From Xenorhabdus nematophila ATCC 19061 (GTDB taxonomy: Bacteria; Pseudomonadota; Gammaproteobacteria; Enterobacterales; Enterobacteriaceae): a stretch of DNA of 64,000 nucleotides. The position numbers were made by a program, and so were the translations under genes. The stretch is from positions 1-64,000 of the forward strand of contig NC_014170.1 of the NCBI RefSeq assembly GCF_000252955.1, given 5' to 3'. The number at the start of each line of letters is the position of its first letter. Position 1 is the first letter of the stretch. The notes under the pieces were generated by a model. That model was not told the origin of the DNA. It saw only the letters and a list, made by a program, of their open reading frames with translations, and ran no database searches. Below are positions 1 through 8,118 of the stretch, piece by piece.

Positions 1-21
1 CGGCCTTTATGGCCGTTTTTT
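1..21 (+). terminator. Rho-independent terminator of a gene upstream of the window
   Basis: A CGGCC/GGCCG stem with a TTTAT loop is followed by a run of T. It ends a plus-strand unit that lies before the window and separates it from parA. Confidence 0.7.
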
Positions 22-59
22 GTTTCAAGTTTGTTTTAACAGAACCATAATTAGATATT

Positions 60-102
60 GCAGTATCATTTTATGGTATGTACAATCTTTCACATGTGAA
101 AG
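60..102. promoter_or_regulatory. parA promoter region with two repeated operator-like motifs
   Basis: Upstream of parA sit TATCATTTTATG (about 63-74; the reverse is CATAAAATGAT) and the perfect palindrome CTTTCACATGTGAAAG (87-102). Both motifs recur elsewhere in the window, the palindrome at 3491, 13911, 35219 and 49401. Their place just before parA fits autoregulation of the partition operon or a centromere site. Which protein binds is inference. Confidence 0.55.
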
Positions 103-150
103 TTTGGGGGTGGTATAAATCACCTGAAAGAAACCAAAAATGAGGTGGGT

Positions 151-936
151 ATGGCAAAAGTAATCAGCTTCGCCAACCAGAAAGGCGGGGTGGGGAAGAG
201 TACCCTCTGTATCCAACAGGCCTTTTATCTGGCGTTACAGAAGAAAAAGAAAGTGCTGGTCTTGGATATGGATGGTCAGGGGAATACATCCTCTCGATTG
301 GCCCCCAGACGAGAGCTGGAGGATGGAGACTATGAGCCTATCCTCACTGGAACAAAAACCGCTGAGCTGTTCGCTTACGAGCTGGACGGCATTGATGTTA
401 TGCACTGCCCTTGTGGTGCTGACCTTATTCATACACCGAAAAACGATCCTGATTTGTTTGAAATGGAGGCTGTGCCTCTCGATCAAGCAATGAACCCGGC
501 TCGCCATTTGGCTGCTCTTTTTGAGAACTATGACTACGTGCTGATTGATTGTCCGCCTAGCCTCGGCAGAAAGCTGGTGGCTGCGTTGGTCATGTCCACC
601 CATGTGGCATGTCCAGTGAAGCTATCAGGTTTTGCTGTTGACGGTGTTGAAGGTCTTTTAAATACAATAATTGGTGTTCGAGAAGCGTATAACTCTGAGT
701 TGAACATTCTTGGAATTATTATAAATGATATGGATGGATCAGTTAATCACGCTAAGTCTTTGCATAAGTTGGAAAAAGAAATACCAGATTTTTTATTTAA
801 AAATAAAATTATGCACCGTCCACCATTAGATACAGCAACCACGGATGGGATACCTGTTTGGGATCTGCGTTACGGACATGTCGCGGCCAGAGAGGTTGAG
901 GCGGTGTTAGAAGAAATTTTAGAGAAGGTGGGCTAA
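151..936 (+). CDS. parA: ParA-type partition ATPase
   Basis: This is a Walker-type partition ATPase that, with ParB, positions plasmid copies in the cell. The deviant Walker A box KGGVGKST lies about 10 residues in, followed by an LVLDMDGQGN segment (Walker A', about residue 45) and VLIDCPPS (Walker B, about residue 132). The length of 261 aa is typical of small ParA/Soj proteins without a long N-terminal DNA-binding extension. I chose the ATG at 151 because GAGGTG lies just upstream; an in-frame GTG at 145 overlaps that ribosome site. parB follows after 3 nt, so the two genes form one operon. The CTTTCACATGTGAAAG palindrome upstream may be the regulatory or centromere site. Confidence 0.92.
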   Translation: MAKVISFANQKGGVGKSTLCIQQAFYLALQKKKKVLVLDMDGQGNTSSRLAPRRELEDGDYEPILTGTKTAELFAYELDGIDVMHCPCGADLIHTPKNDPDLFEMEAVPLDQAMNPARHLAALFENYDYVLIDCPPSLGRKLVAALVMSTHVACPVKLSGFAVDGVEGLLNTIIGVREAYNSELNILGIIINDMDGSVNHAKSLHKLEKEIPDFLFKNKIMHRPPLDTATTDGIPVWDLRYGHVAAREVEAVLEEILEKVG

Positions 937-939
937 ACG

Positions 940-2115
940 ATGGCATTAAATAATTTGAGAGGCCTGTCGGATCTTGCTAAAGCTGCCAAAGGCAAGAAAG
1001 GTAAAGAAGTTCTTACTGTGCCAGTTGACGACGTTGTTTCCAAAGTCCAGGTGCGTAAGCGCTTCCGTAACATTGAAGAGTTGGCAGCGACTATGCTGAC
1101 CGAGGGGCAGCAGTCTCCTATCATCGTGTTTCCTAAGAATGAGGAAGGAAAGTTCGTCATTCAGAAGGGGGAGCGACGTTGGAGAGCATGTAAACATGCA
1201 GGTATTGATACTATCGATCTGGTTGTCAATGATAAGGTCCAGAATAATCTGGACGAAACTGCTGGCGAGTTGATCGAAAACATCCAAAGAGATGACCTAA
1301 CGCCGGTAGAAATAGCCGAGGCATTGAATCTGTTTATTGAAGATGGTTGGAAGCAAAAAGACATTGCTGATCGCCTCGGGAAAAACATCACTTTCGTATC
1401 TACGCATTTGTCATTGCTAAAGCTACCTGACTGTGTGCGCGAGTTGTATGATAATGAAGTTTGTTCTGATACAGAAACCCTGAATAATCTTCGTCTTTTG
1501 TTCGATATGAACGAAGAACGCTGCCGTGCTGTCTGTGCTGTGGCTATGTCTGACGGGATCACCCGGAAACAAAGTCGTGAGCTTCTGAACGATGCCAAGC
1601 GCATCAAAGAAGAAATGGAAAAAGGCCCTCTGACTGGCTCCGGCCACAATGATGAACCTGGTGATGGAAATACCGATGACCAAACCCTAAACTCAAATGG
1701 GAATGGTACGGAGGAACAACTGGGTAATGCCGAGCAGAACCATAACCAGAATGTGTTGGAAGACGGTTCAGACCGTGATGGTCTGAATGACGATGATTTG
1801 GACCCTTTGCGCGATGAAGAGGACAAAGAGCCTGTCCAGCAGCCTATTAACAGCGGAAAGAACAAAGATGATGAAGGTGGTGATGCTCTTCCTCCTCTGC
1901 CGAAGGACAAAGAGTGGAAGAATGTCCGAGCCGACAGTTTGGTTATTGCTGTCAACGTTAACCTGGATGGTGAAACTAAACGCGGAGTCATCATGACAGA
2001 CCGTGTGGCTCTGGTTCCATCTACTGTCTGGGTCAAAACGCTCGATAGTGAAGGAAAGGAAAAGCATGTTCATGTGCCTGTGTCAGACATTGAACTCCTT
2101 AGTGTCGAAGGCTAA
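940..2115 (+). CDS. parB: ParB-type centromere-binding protein
   Basis: Partner of ParA; binds the plasmid centromere. The N-terminal ParB/Spo0J domain (about residues 35-130) carries GERRWRACKHAG, the arginine-rich box used for nucleotide binding in this family. A helix-turn-helix segment follows (about 135-200, with KQKDIADRLGKNITFVSTHL). From about residue 225 to 330 the protein is very acidic and rich in D, E, N and G, which is probably a flexible linker, and a basic C-terminal part follows. At 391 aa it is longer than minimal ParB proteins because of this linker. It starts 3 nt after parA stops, so translation is probably coupled. Confidence 0.9.
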   Translation: MALNNLRGLSDLAKAAKGKKGKEVLTVPVDDVVSKVQVRKRFRNIEELAATMLTEGQQSPIIVFPKNEEGKFVIQKGERRWRACKHAGIDTIDLVVNDKVQNNLDETAGELIENIQRDDLTPVEIAEALNLFIEDGWKQKDIADRLGKNITFVSTHLSLLKLPDCVRELYDNEVCSDTETLNNLRLLFDMNEERCRAVCAVAMSDGITRKQSRELLNDAKRIKEEMEKGPLTGSGHNDEPGDGNTDDQTLNSNGNGTEEQLGNAEQNHNQNVLEDGSDRDGLNDDDLDPLRDEEDKEPVQQPINSGKNKDDEGGDALPPLPKDKEWKNVRADSLVIAVNVNLDGETKRGVIMTDRVALVPSTVWVKTLDSEGKEKHVHVPVSDIELLSVEG

Positions 2116-2118
2116 CAA

Positions 2119-2146
2119 AGGAGGCCCAGCCAAAAAGGGTGGGCCT
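2119..2146 (+). promoter_or_regulatory. Hairpin between parB and the third partition-locus gene
   Basis: AGGCCCA (2122-2128) can pair with TGGGCCT (2140-2146). An AGGAGG-like sequence lies inside the first arm but too far from the next start codon to serve it directly. The hairpin could reduce or couple expression of the downstream gene; this is inference from sequence only. Confidence 0.4.
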
Positions 2147-2157
2147 GTCAAGAACAG

Positions 2158-2436
2158 GTGAATATGAAGATCTCACAGGACATGAAGAGAAAATTTGCTT
2201 TGGTGAATGCCCTGTCTAAAACGGAGAAGCCAAGTCTCCAGGACCTTCACAAGGCGACAAATATTCCTGAATCAACAATCAAGAGGCAGTTGGCTGCTTT
2301 GCGTGATGAGTTCGGAATGAATATCTTGTTCGTCAGGGAATCAACCGGCGAACGTGGTGCCACCGGCTACTACATGTTGACAGATTGGGGGATCTTAGAC
2401 AGGTCTTCGTTCTTGAACCGGTACGGAAAGCTGTAA
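2158..2436 (+). CDS. Small HTH protein of the partition locus
   Basis: A 92-aa (or 90-aa) protein. The segment with PSLQDLHKATNIPESTIKRQ looks like a winged helix-turn-helix, so it is probably a DNA-binding protein. It lies directly after parAB in the place where IncA/C plasmids carry a third partition-associated gene; that role is inferred from context. The start is uncertain: GTG at 2158 or ATG at 2164, the latter close behind AGGTG. A terminator follows immediately. Confidence 0.7.
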   Translation: MNMKISQDMKRKFALVNALSKTEKPSLQDLHKATNIPESTIKRQLAALRDEFGMNILFVRESTGERGATGYYMLTDWGILDRSSFLNRYGKL

Positions 2437-2463
2437 GGTGCTATCGCGCAGCGCATTGAATGG

Positions 2464-2489
2464 AAAACCCGCCAGTAGCGGTTTTTTTT
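2464..2489 (+). terminator. Terminator of the partition operon
   Basis: A short stem (CCGC, loop CAGTA, GCGG) is followed by eight T. It overlaps the end of the convergent minus-strand gene and probably acts for the plus-strand par operon. Confidence 0.6.
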
Positions 2490-3123
2490 ATGCGGCCACG
2501 GTGGCGGCGGGTGCTGGAGGTTTCTCTGCGTAGTAGGAGATATTCTTGGTTCGTCTGCTGAGGGGGTCTATGCCGACGATACTCAGCGTTTTTGGCGTGG
2601 TGTCACGGGAATCGAAATAATGGAAGAGCTGGAGCATACAGCACTTCACCATTAATGGATCGATGTCTTCCAGGTAGATTGAGGCTTCGGCCAAGGCCTC
2701 AGGGCCTTTGTTCTCGATCAGGTTTTCCATCCAGTGAATGGCGTTGATGCCGGAGCCACAGCAGGGCTCATAGAAGTCTGTCGAAGACTGTGAGCCAACA
2801 ATGAGTGACAGCAAGCGGCCAATCTCTGGAGGGGTGGGGAAGTAGTTGGTGCCTTTCTTGTGGAAGCTAGACATGCTCAGGACGTAGCCAAGAACATCGC
2901 TGGTGGGATCACGCTTCATTGCCGCAGACAGGACATGGGAAAGCTCGAAGGCGACCGGCTGTAGTTCCTCCGGGATCTCCTCCTTGGCTGGGTATAGGCC
3001 AGTCTGCAAATAAGCCCATTGGTCGATAAAGGCCTCAACAAACTGAGAAGTGCCCATTCTGTAACGGGACTGCTCAATGAGAGATAAAGCCTTGGATGTA
3101 AGTTGCTGTGTTTCTGGTGACAT
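2488..3123 (-). CDS. N6-adenine methyltransferase-like protein
   Basis: A 211-aa protein. YFPTPPEIGRLLSLIV followed by FYEPCCGSGINAIHWM resembles the start and AdoMet-binding motif I of HsdM-like adenine methyltransferases (FxPxxGxG style). A D/NPPY catalytic motif is not evident, so it could be inactive or a related AdoMet-binding protein. An in-frame TTG lies at 3156, but the ATG at 3123 has GGAG 6 nt upstream and is the better start. It lies downstream of the 47-aa ORF on the same strand (3211-3354) and is convergent with the par operon. Confidence 0.65.
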   Translation of the reverse strand: MSPETQQLTSKALSLIEQSRYRMGTSQFVEAFIDQWAYLQTGLYPAKEEIPEELQPVAFELSHVLSAAMKRDPTSDVLGYVLSMSSFHKKGTNYFPTPPEIGRLLSLIVGSQSSTDFYEPCCGSGINAIHWMENLIENKGPEALAEASIYLEDIDPLMVKCCMLQLFHYFDSRDTTPKTLSIVGIDPLSRRTKNISYYAEKPPAPAATVAA

Positions 3124-3210
3124 AAGCGCTCCAGTTTGTTCTGACGAAACATTCAAGAGGTAGAAACGAAGAACCCCGCCGAAGCGAGGTTCTTAGCTTT
3201 CCTGATTGCC

Positions 3211-3354
3211 TTAGTGCCGAAGCAAAGACGTCTTGATAAAGTCGGGACAACCGGACATTTCCCGGTCGATGAAGTCCTGACGTTTCGCCAGCGGCCATTT
3301 CATGAACGCCGCGAGCGGGATGCGCTTATTCGTGTTAGTATTGCCTTGCAGCAT
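3211..3354 (-). CDS. 47-aa unknown protein
   Basis: An ATG preceded by AAGGAG (7 nt spacing) opens a 47-codon frame with basic, non-repetitive content (ending KTSLLRH). It lies about 90 nt upstream of the methyltransferase-like gene on the same strand and probably shares its transcript. I do not recognise a family. The ribosome site and clean stop support it as a real small gene. Confidence 0.55.
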   Translation of the reverse strand: MLQGNTNTNKRIPLAAFMKWPLAKRQDFIDREMSGCPDFIKTSLLRH

Positions 3355-3429
3355 AACAAAGCTCCTTAATAGCTTGATTGTGTTGTAAGGGCTGCAACGA
3401 AGGTAGAAGAGCGATGCGGCCCTTATTTA

Positions 3430-3573
3430 TGATTATTACAGCATCATAAAATAATATCAAGAGTCAATAAAACGATACTAAGAATAATAAACTTTCACAT
3501 GTGAAAGTATTCTAATCCCCAATCTAGTGTGATCCCCACCTCCAAATAACTTGTTCTTCTTCCCAAAATGGGC
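3430..3573. promoter_or_regulatory. Divergent promoter region with three repeated motifs
   Basis: Between the minus-strand 47-aa gene and the plus-strand DUF6283-like gene lie GCATCATAAAAT (about 3438), the palindrome ACTTTCACATGTGAAAGT (3491-3508) and an AcaCD-like box TCCCAAAATGGGC (3561-3573). A further TCATAAAATG lies at about 3647. The first and last motifs match those seen at parA and at the 35.6-kb lipoprotein gene. The AcaCD-like box probably drives the plus-strand genes. Confidence 0.55.
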
Positions 3574-3658
3574 GTGTCAGCGTCCCATTTAAAGTAATTG
3601 TTAGTGAGATATTGACTACACGAAATATGCCCATATCATAAGGTCATAAAATGATGCT

Positions 3659-4051
3659 ATGAAAGTGAGCGATATGCCAAAGACAGCAAATCATCTCCGT
3701 TTGAAGAAACCTTGCGCCAACTGCCCTTTCCGAAAGGAAGGGGCTATCGAACTTGCCCCTGGTAGGTTGGAAGGCATCATCAACGACATAGTTGAAAACG
3801 ATATGACGACGTTCCACTGCCACAAAACCGTGCATTCAAAGTACGGTGGTGAATGGGATGAAGAGGGCAACTATGCACCTTCGGGACAAGAGTCGATGTG
3901 TGCCGGTGCGGCTGCTTATTTGATGAAAATGGGCAGGCCAACAGTAGCTATGCGGATAGCGTTTGCTTTTGGTGACGTAAAGGTGCCCGACTGGGACGAG
4001 GCTCAATCGCTGGTTATTGAACCGTTGGTGCTTGGGAGCGGAAATGAGTAA
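3659..4051 (+). CDS. DUF6283-like cysteine/histidine protein
   Basis: A 130-aa protein with a CANCPFRKEG segment near residue 20, a FHCHKTVH segment near residue 50 and a further Cys at about 78. This pattern matches the DUF6283 family of small, probably metal-binding proteins of unknown role. The start is ATG 3659 or ATG 3674; neither has a strong ribosome site. It overlaps the next gene by 8 nt, and an AcaCD-like box lies about 90 nt upstream, which would place it in the transfer-activated regulon. Confidence 0.65.
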   Translation: MKVSDMPKTANHLRLKKPCANCPFRKEGAIELAPGRLEGIINDIVENDMTTFHCHKTVHSKYGGEWDEEGNYAPSGQESMCAGAAAYLMKMGRPTVAMRIAFAFGDVKVPDWDEAQSLVIEPLVLGSGNE

Positions 4052-4238
4052 GCAATACGCGGTAGTGCCGCATCCAAAACTGAAACGAGAGTACAAAGGG
4101 AGACTGGTCAGAACTACGCGGGAACTGAAAAATGGTTGGGGAATGATTCCTCTAGGGGCAGTAGCAACTGTCTCGCACCAGTCTCAGAAGGGATCAGAAC
4201 TGACCTTTGAACCATGCGACTGCGTCTCCCATGTCTAG
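4044..4238 (+). CDS. 64-aa unknown protein
   Basis: A small basic protein (MSKQYAVVPHPKLK...) that starts inside the end of the preceding gene, behind GGGAGCGGAA, and ends inside the start of the next, so the three genes are translationally coupled. The central part (GRLVRTTRELKNGWGMIPLG) could be a small beta-barrel, but I do not recognise the family. It ends in CDC. Confidence 0.6.
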   Translation: MSKQYAVVPHPKLKREYKGRLVRTTRELKNGWGMIPLGAVATVSHQSQKGSELTFEPCDCVSHV

Positions 4239-4488
4239 AGTTCCTATATTCGTGAGAGCAATGCAGCGCGGAGCATTGTCTGTGTATACCAAAGATAAAA
4301 ATAATGCGTATTCTCTGTCTGCTGCCGGGAAAGCGTTTGTTTCTCAGCTCCACAAAAAGACGTTTGATCCAGACTTGCCATTCCGAATTAATGACTGGTT
4401 AAATAGAGGTGATTATGATGCGATGTCTCGATATATAAGAACGGTATTTGGCAGGCAAATTAGGTTTCAAAGAAATTTAGGCAATTGA
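4231..4488 (+). CDS. 85-aa unknown protein
   Basis: Last gene of a three-gene coupled cluster; its ATG overlaps the preceding stop (ATGTCTAG). The protein is rich in basic and aromatic residues, with no recognisable domain or membrane segment. A bidirectional terminator follows 6 nt later. Confidence 0.55.
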   Translation: MSRVPIFVRAMQRGALSVYTKDKNNAYSLSAAGKAFVSQLHKKTFDPDLPFRINDWLNRGDYDAMSRYIRTVFGRQIRFQRNLGN

Positions 4489-4493
4489 AAGCA

Positions 4494-4518
4494 GGGGCCA
4501 TAAGGCCCCTTTTTTTTA
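4494..4518. terminator. Bidirectional terminator
   Basis: GGGGCC-ATAA-GGCCCC followed by eight T lies between convergent genes and can serve both strands. Confidence 0.75.
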
Positions 4519-4920
4519 ATCTTCTAAATGCGAGCAGTTGAGTTCGGATAGCACATTTTCGTAGGCGCTATTTTCATTTGCTTTCCGCAGTTCTACCATC
4601 TCTACAATGAATGGGGTTAGAGCCAAAGATTGTGGCTCCCAGATGCGATTACACATATCGGCCATGTGGGCATTTACATCAGTAATGACGTAAATAAATT
4701 CAGGAAGATCTTTTAGACCTCCCAAAGCCTTTGCCATATCAACTGCTTCCGTGGTCCGGTAGCTATGATTACTTTTAAGTCCAGAAGTGAGAGGCATTAT
4801 GTTTTGTGCTAAATAGCTTGCTGACGCCGCCATTATTCCAGATGAAATACCTTCACCTGTATCTTCGGTAATGGCTGAACTTGTGGTTAGTATGGTAGCT
4901 AGGATGATTGATCCGAACAT
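4516..4920 (-). CDS. Secreted or membrane-anchored unknown protein
   Basis: A 134-aa protein with a hydrophobic N-terminus (MFGSIILATILTTSSA) that looks like a signal peptide, followed by a soluble region with two Cys (near 111 and 128). It starts 10 nt after topB stops on the same strand, so it belongs to the topB transcript. Family not recognised. Confidence 0.6.
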   Translation of the reverse strand: MFGSIILATILTTSSAITEDTGEGISSGIMAASASYLAQNIMPLTSGLKSNHSYRTTEAVDMAKALGGLKDLPEFIYVITDVNAHMADMCNRIWEPQSLALTPFIVEMVELRKANENSAYENVLSELNCSHLED

Positions 4921-4930
4921 AGTTAATTCC

Positions 4931-7120
4931 TCATTCTAAGTCTGATTTTTTGAAAGGCATTGTGCCTTTGCAGTCTGGATAAGCGGTGCAACCCCAAAAC
5001 TTAGAGGCTCGTTTTTTACCTGGTGCTTTCCCTTTTCTAAGGCGCATCGGGCTACCGCAATCTGGGCAGTCTGGGCAATCCTCCGCAGCGATGCGCTTCT
5101 CTGGTTTACCTCTATTATCAGGGAATGTCTTTTTACAAGCCTCGTTCTGACAACCCCAGAAGAAGCCGTTTTTACCTTTGATTCGGTGCATCTCTCCACC
5201 ACAGTTAAAGCATTCGTGTGAGGGAGGTTTCGCGCCTTCAAATGCCTTAGCCATCGCACTGCCTTCTTTGGTCAGAACCGGTGCGGCCACTTTGAGCTGA
5301 TCGACCATCTGGCAAATCCAGGTGGAAATCTGTTTCATGAAGACAGACATGTTTCCGGAGCCAGTGGCGACTTTTTCAAGCTCTTGTTCCCAGGCCGCAG
5401 TCATGCCAGGTGACTTGATTGCTGGTGGAAGCACAGCGATAAGTGCATGAGCTTTATCTGTTGCAAGCAGTACCTTTTTCTGACGCTTGAAATAGCCTTT
5501 ATCTACAGTTCCCTGGATGATGCTGGCGCGTGTTGCTGGAGTGCCCAGACCGGCGGTGTCTTTGAGGATCTGCTTAAACTTCTCCTCAGTCACAAACCGG
5601 GCAATGTTCTCCATCGCGGCAAGTAATGTGGCTTCTGTAAAGTGTGGTGCTGGCCGCGTCATTTTGTTCATCAGCTCAGTACCATTGAGCAAGGCAGGTT
5701 CGCCCTGACTAACCCTGGGGAGCTTCTCCTGTTCAACCGGCGCGTCGGTATCTTCTCCTTCATCCTTGGGGCTGCTTTCGCTGTCAGAAGCAAACAAAAC
5801 CTTCCAGCCTTGTTTGGTCGGAGTCTTACCGGAAGCTGCAAAGAGGTGACGTCCACACTGCACCTCGATGGAGGTTTTGGTGAACTCGAACTCACTGTAG
5901 AACTGCGCGATGTAGAAACGACGTATGGCGTCGTAGAGATTTAACTCGATCTCAGACATGGCACTGATGTCTGTTCTTGCTGGGGTTGGAATGATCGCGT
6001 GGTGCGCGGTCACTTTAGAGTCATTGAATACTCTGGCTTTGCGGTGAGGATCTGCGCCAGCTACCAGCCCTGAGACGTTCTGATCGGACAAAATAAGCGC
6101 CTGTAGGATGTCAGGAATGTCTTCCTTTTGGCTCTCTGGCAGGTAGCGACTGTCGGTACGAGGGTAGGTTGTTGCTTTGTGTGTTTCATACAGAGCTTGG
6201 GCTGCATCAAGCACCTGCTGAGCAGTATATCCCCATCGTTTACTTGCGTATTGCTGCAATGAAGTCAGATCGAAGGGAAGGGGAGCAGACTCTTTGCCTG
6301 GTTTTGTCTCTGCCTTGCTGATAACTGCATTGGCACCGTTGACCTGAGAGGATACCTGCTCGGCATAGGCCTTATTGATACATCGGCCTTGTTCGTCACT
6401 ACACTCCTCTGGCGGTATCCACTGAGCGGCAAACTGACCATTCTGCACGGATACGTTCACGCCCAGAGTCCAGTATGGGGATGGTGTGAAACCCGCGATC
6501 TCTCGATCTCGTTGACACACGAGAGCGACGGTAGGTGTAATGACCCGACCTACGTGGAGGGTATGATTGAAACCTACATCTCGCGCCAATACTGTATAGA
6601 GTCGGCTTACGTTCATTCCCACCAGCCAGTCTGCGCGTTGCCTTGCTAGTGCAGCGTAGTATAGCGAGACAGTTTCTTTGCCGTCCTTAACGTTATTTAG
6701 CGCTTTCTTAATGCTCGACTCATCGAGTGCAGTCAAGCAAACACGACGAATAGGACCTGAGTAGCGGAATTGATCCAAAAGCGAACGAGCGATAGCTTCA
6801 CCTTCGCGGTCGAAGTCGGTAGAGATGTAGATGGTACTTGCTTTTTTGACTAGGCCTTCAACGATTTTGTACTGCTTTAGCGCACTCTTGCGAACGTTGT
6901 ACCGCCAGGCGTCAGGAGCAATGGGAAGAGTCTCTAGTGACCATGACTTATATCGTTCGTCATAGTCATCTGGCATATACAATTCCAGAAGGTGGCCGAA
7001 GGCCCAGGTAATAACTCTGTTTCCTCCATCATGGATAAATCCATCTCCCCTTTGGGAGGCTTTCATTACTCCTGCCAAGTCTTTGGCCTGAGAAGGCTTT
7101 TCGCAGATATAAAGGTCCAT
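4931..7120 (-). CDS. topB: DNA topoisomerase III (type IA)
   Basis: A type IA topoisomerase that cuts and passes single DNA strands, probably helping decatenation or transfer. The N-terminal Toprim domain (MDLYICEKPSQAKDLAGVMK, then STDFDREGEAIAR) and the active-site segment TTYPRTDSRYL (Tyr near 318) are intact. Two C-terminal Cys4 zinc-finger-like units follow (CFNCGGEM...CQNEAC and CPDCGSPM...CTAYPDC). At 729 aa it is a full-length TopB with zinc fingers. Its ATG overlaps the stop of the upstream small gene (TAATG), and it is expressed with the lipoprotein genes of this minus-strand operon. Confidence 0.93.
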   Translation of the reverse strand: MDLYICEKPSQAKDLAGVMKASQRGDGFIHDGGNRVITWAFGHLLELYMPDDYDERYKSWSLETLPIAPDAWRYNVRKSALKQYKIVEGLVKKASTIYISTDFDREGEAIARSLLDQFRYSGPIRRVCLTALDESSIKKALNNVKDGKETVSLYYAALARQRADWLVGMNVSRLYTVLARDVGFNHTLHVGRVITPTVALVCQRDREIAGFTPSPYWTLGVNVSVQNGQFAAQWIPPEECSDEQGRCINKAYAEQVSSQVNGANAVISKAETKPGKESAPLPFDLTSLQQYASKRWGYTAQQVLDAAQALYETHKATTYPRTDSRYLPESQKEDIPDILQALILSDQNVSGLVAGADPHRKARVFNDSKVTAHHAIIPTPARTDISAMSEIELNLYDAIRRFYIAQFYSEFEFTKTSIEVQCGRHLFAASGKTPTKQGWKVLFASDSESSPKDEGEDTDAPVEQEKLPRVSQGEPALLNGTELMNKMTRPAPHFTEATLLAAMENIARFVTEEKFKQILKDTAGLGTPATRASIIQGTVDKGYFKRQKKVLLATDKAHALIAVLPPAIKSPGMTAAWEQELEKVATGSGNMSVFMKQISTWICQMVDQLKVAAPVLTKEGSAMAKAFEGAKPPSHECFNCGGEMHRIKGKNGFFWGCQNEACKKTFPDNRGKPEKRIAAEDCPDCPDCGSPMRLRKGKAPGKKRASKFWGCTAYPDCKGTMPFKKSDLE

Positions 7121-7353
7121 TAAGCAGCTCCCTTCATCTTTGATTCCAGATTCGCCAGCTCGGTCCAGTTTTGGGCAAGAACTTTTATTTCGGGATAGTC
7201 TCTGGAAAGGTTTTCGAGGACTCCAGAAATGACATAGGCCGCTTCGTGGGTATTACCCCTCGAACCAGCCTCCTGGAGCATGATTGATAAAGCGTCGAAG
7301 AGCTCTGCCTTACGGCCCGGCTCTATGTGGTTTATTATTTCAGAGCTTTGCAT
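7120..7353 (-). CDS. 77-aa unknown protein upstream of topB
   Basis: A small, mostly helical protein (MQSSEIINHIEPGRKAELFD...) with no recognised family. I place the start at 7353, inside the end of the lipoprotein gene, because an upstream in-frame start would only add a Cys/Arg-rich stretch read from that gene. The stop overlaps the topB start, so all three genes are coupled. Confidence 0.6.
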   Translation of the reverse strand: MQSSEIINHIEPGRKAELFDALSIMLQEAGSRGNTHEAAYVISGVLENLSRDYPEIKVLAQNWTELANLESKMKGAA

Positions 7354-7952
7354 GGGTTCACCACTGAATAGGGACGCACGGATTCGCGCACAATGCGGCG
7401 GTCTGCGTCGGTTACAGCCTGACTGGTACAAAAGTGCGTCCAGGCATTCAGGTAATCTTGGTAGTTATGAGTGGGCGGTATGCAGCCAGTCACAACGTCC
7501 TGGGGAATGTTCGTGGCACCTTCACCCTCAATAAAGCGCCAATCGTGCTCATCCATGCCCTTGCCGCTGTCGCAATAGCGTTCCCAGCGTGACAGCTCAT
7601 ACAGCGAGTAGCCTTTACCTTTGTTCATGGACTTGAAGGTATTGATGGCCTCGCCTACATCTCCCTGTTGCTTTATTCCAACCGGAGTTTTAACGGCATC
7701 AGTGGAATTATCTTTGGCTTTGTTGATCGTTGCGCTGACATTACCGTCGCCCAATACATGGATATAACCCGGTTGGCGTAATGCCGCACCACCGCGCCCC
7801 ATATTGTCCCATGCGATAGAAAGTTCACGGTTAACTCGGGCCGGTTTGTCATTCTCCGCAGGGGATATCTGGGATTGGGGTTTTTGTTCAGGGGCGTTAG
7901 AGGCACACCCGGCCAAAATTGCTACCCCCAGAATTGCTATCAGTTGTCTCAT
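7335..7952 (-). CDS. Lipoprotein
   Basis: A 205-aa protein with a lipoprotein signal: MRQLIAILGVAILAGCAS, with the lipobox Cys at about residue 16. The mature part has four more Cys and no recognised domain. The ATG at 7952 has GAGG upstream; an earlier in-frame start at 7970 would weaken the signal peptide. It is first in the minus-strand operon with topB and faces traI across a shared promoter region. Confidence 0.65.
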   Translation of the reverse strand: MRQLIAILGVAILAGCASNAPEQKPQSQISPAENDKPARVNRELSIAWDNMGRGGAALRQPGYIHVLGDGNVSATINKAKDNSTDAVKTPVGIKQQGDVGEAINTFKSMNKGKGYSLYELSRWERYCDSGKGMDEHDWRFIEGEGATNIPQDVVTGCIPPTHNYQDYLNAWTHFCTSQAVTDADRRIVRESVRPYSVVNPCKALK

Positions 7953-8025
7953 CGTGTCATTCCTCATCAAAAATTGTCGATGAACCCATTCTAAAAGGGG
8001 GAGATGGAAAGCTGGTTTCTCAAAC

Positions 8026-8049
8026 TGCCCAAATTGGACAGATAGGCGT
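8026..8049 (+). promoter_or_regulatory. AcaCD-like activator box upstream of traI
   Basis: TGCCCAAATTGGAC then AGATAGGCG lies about 80 nt before the traI ATG. It matches the repeated box seen at the other transfer operons. In IncA/C plasmids the FlhDC-like activator AcaCD drives these operons; assignment here is by similarity. Confidence 0.6.
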
Positions 8050-8118
8050 GTGTGCGATCTAAACGTGTTTTGAGAGCATGTACTGACGAAAAATACGATA
8101 GGAATATGGTCAACCTAC

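Noticed and set aside
1161..2036. Long minus-strand open frame opposite parB
   Set aside because: It is a shadow of the parB coding sequence, Ser/Arg-rich with no ribosome site; parB has clear domains.
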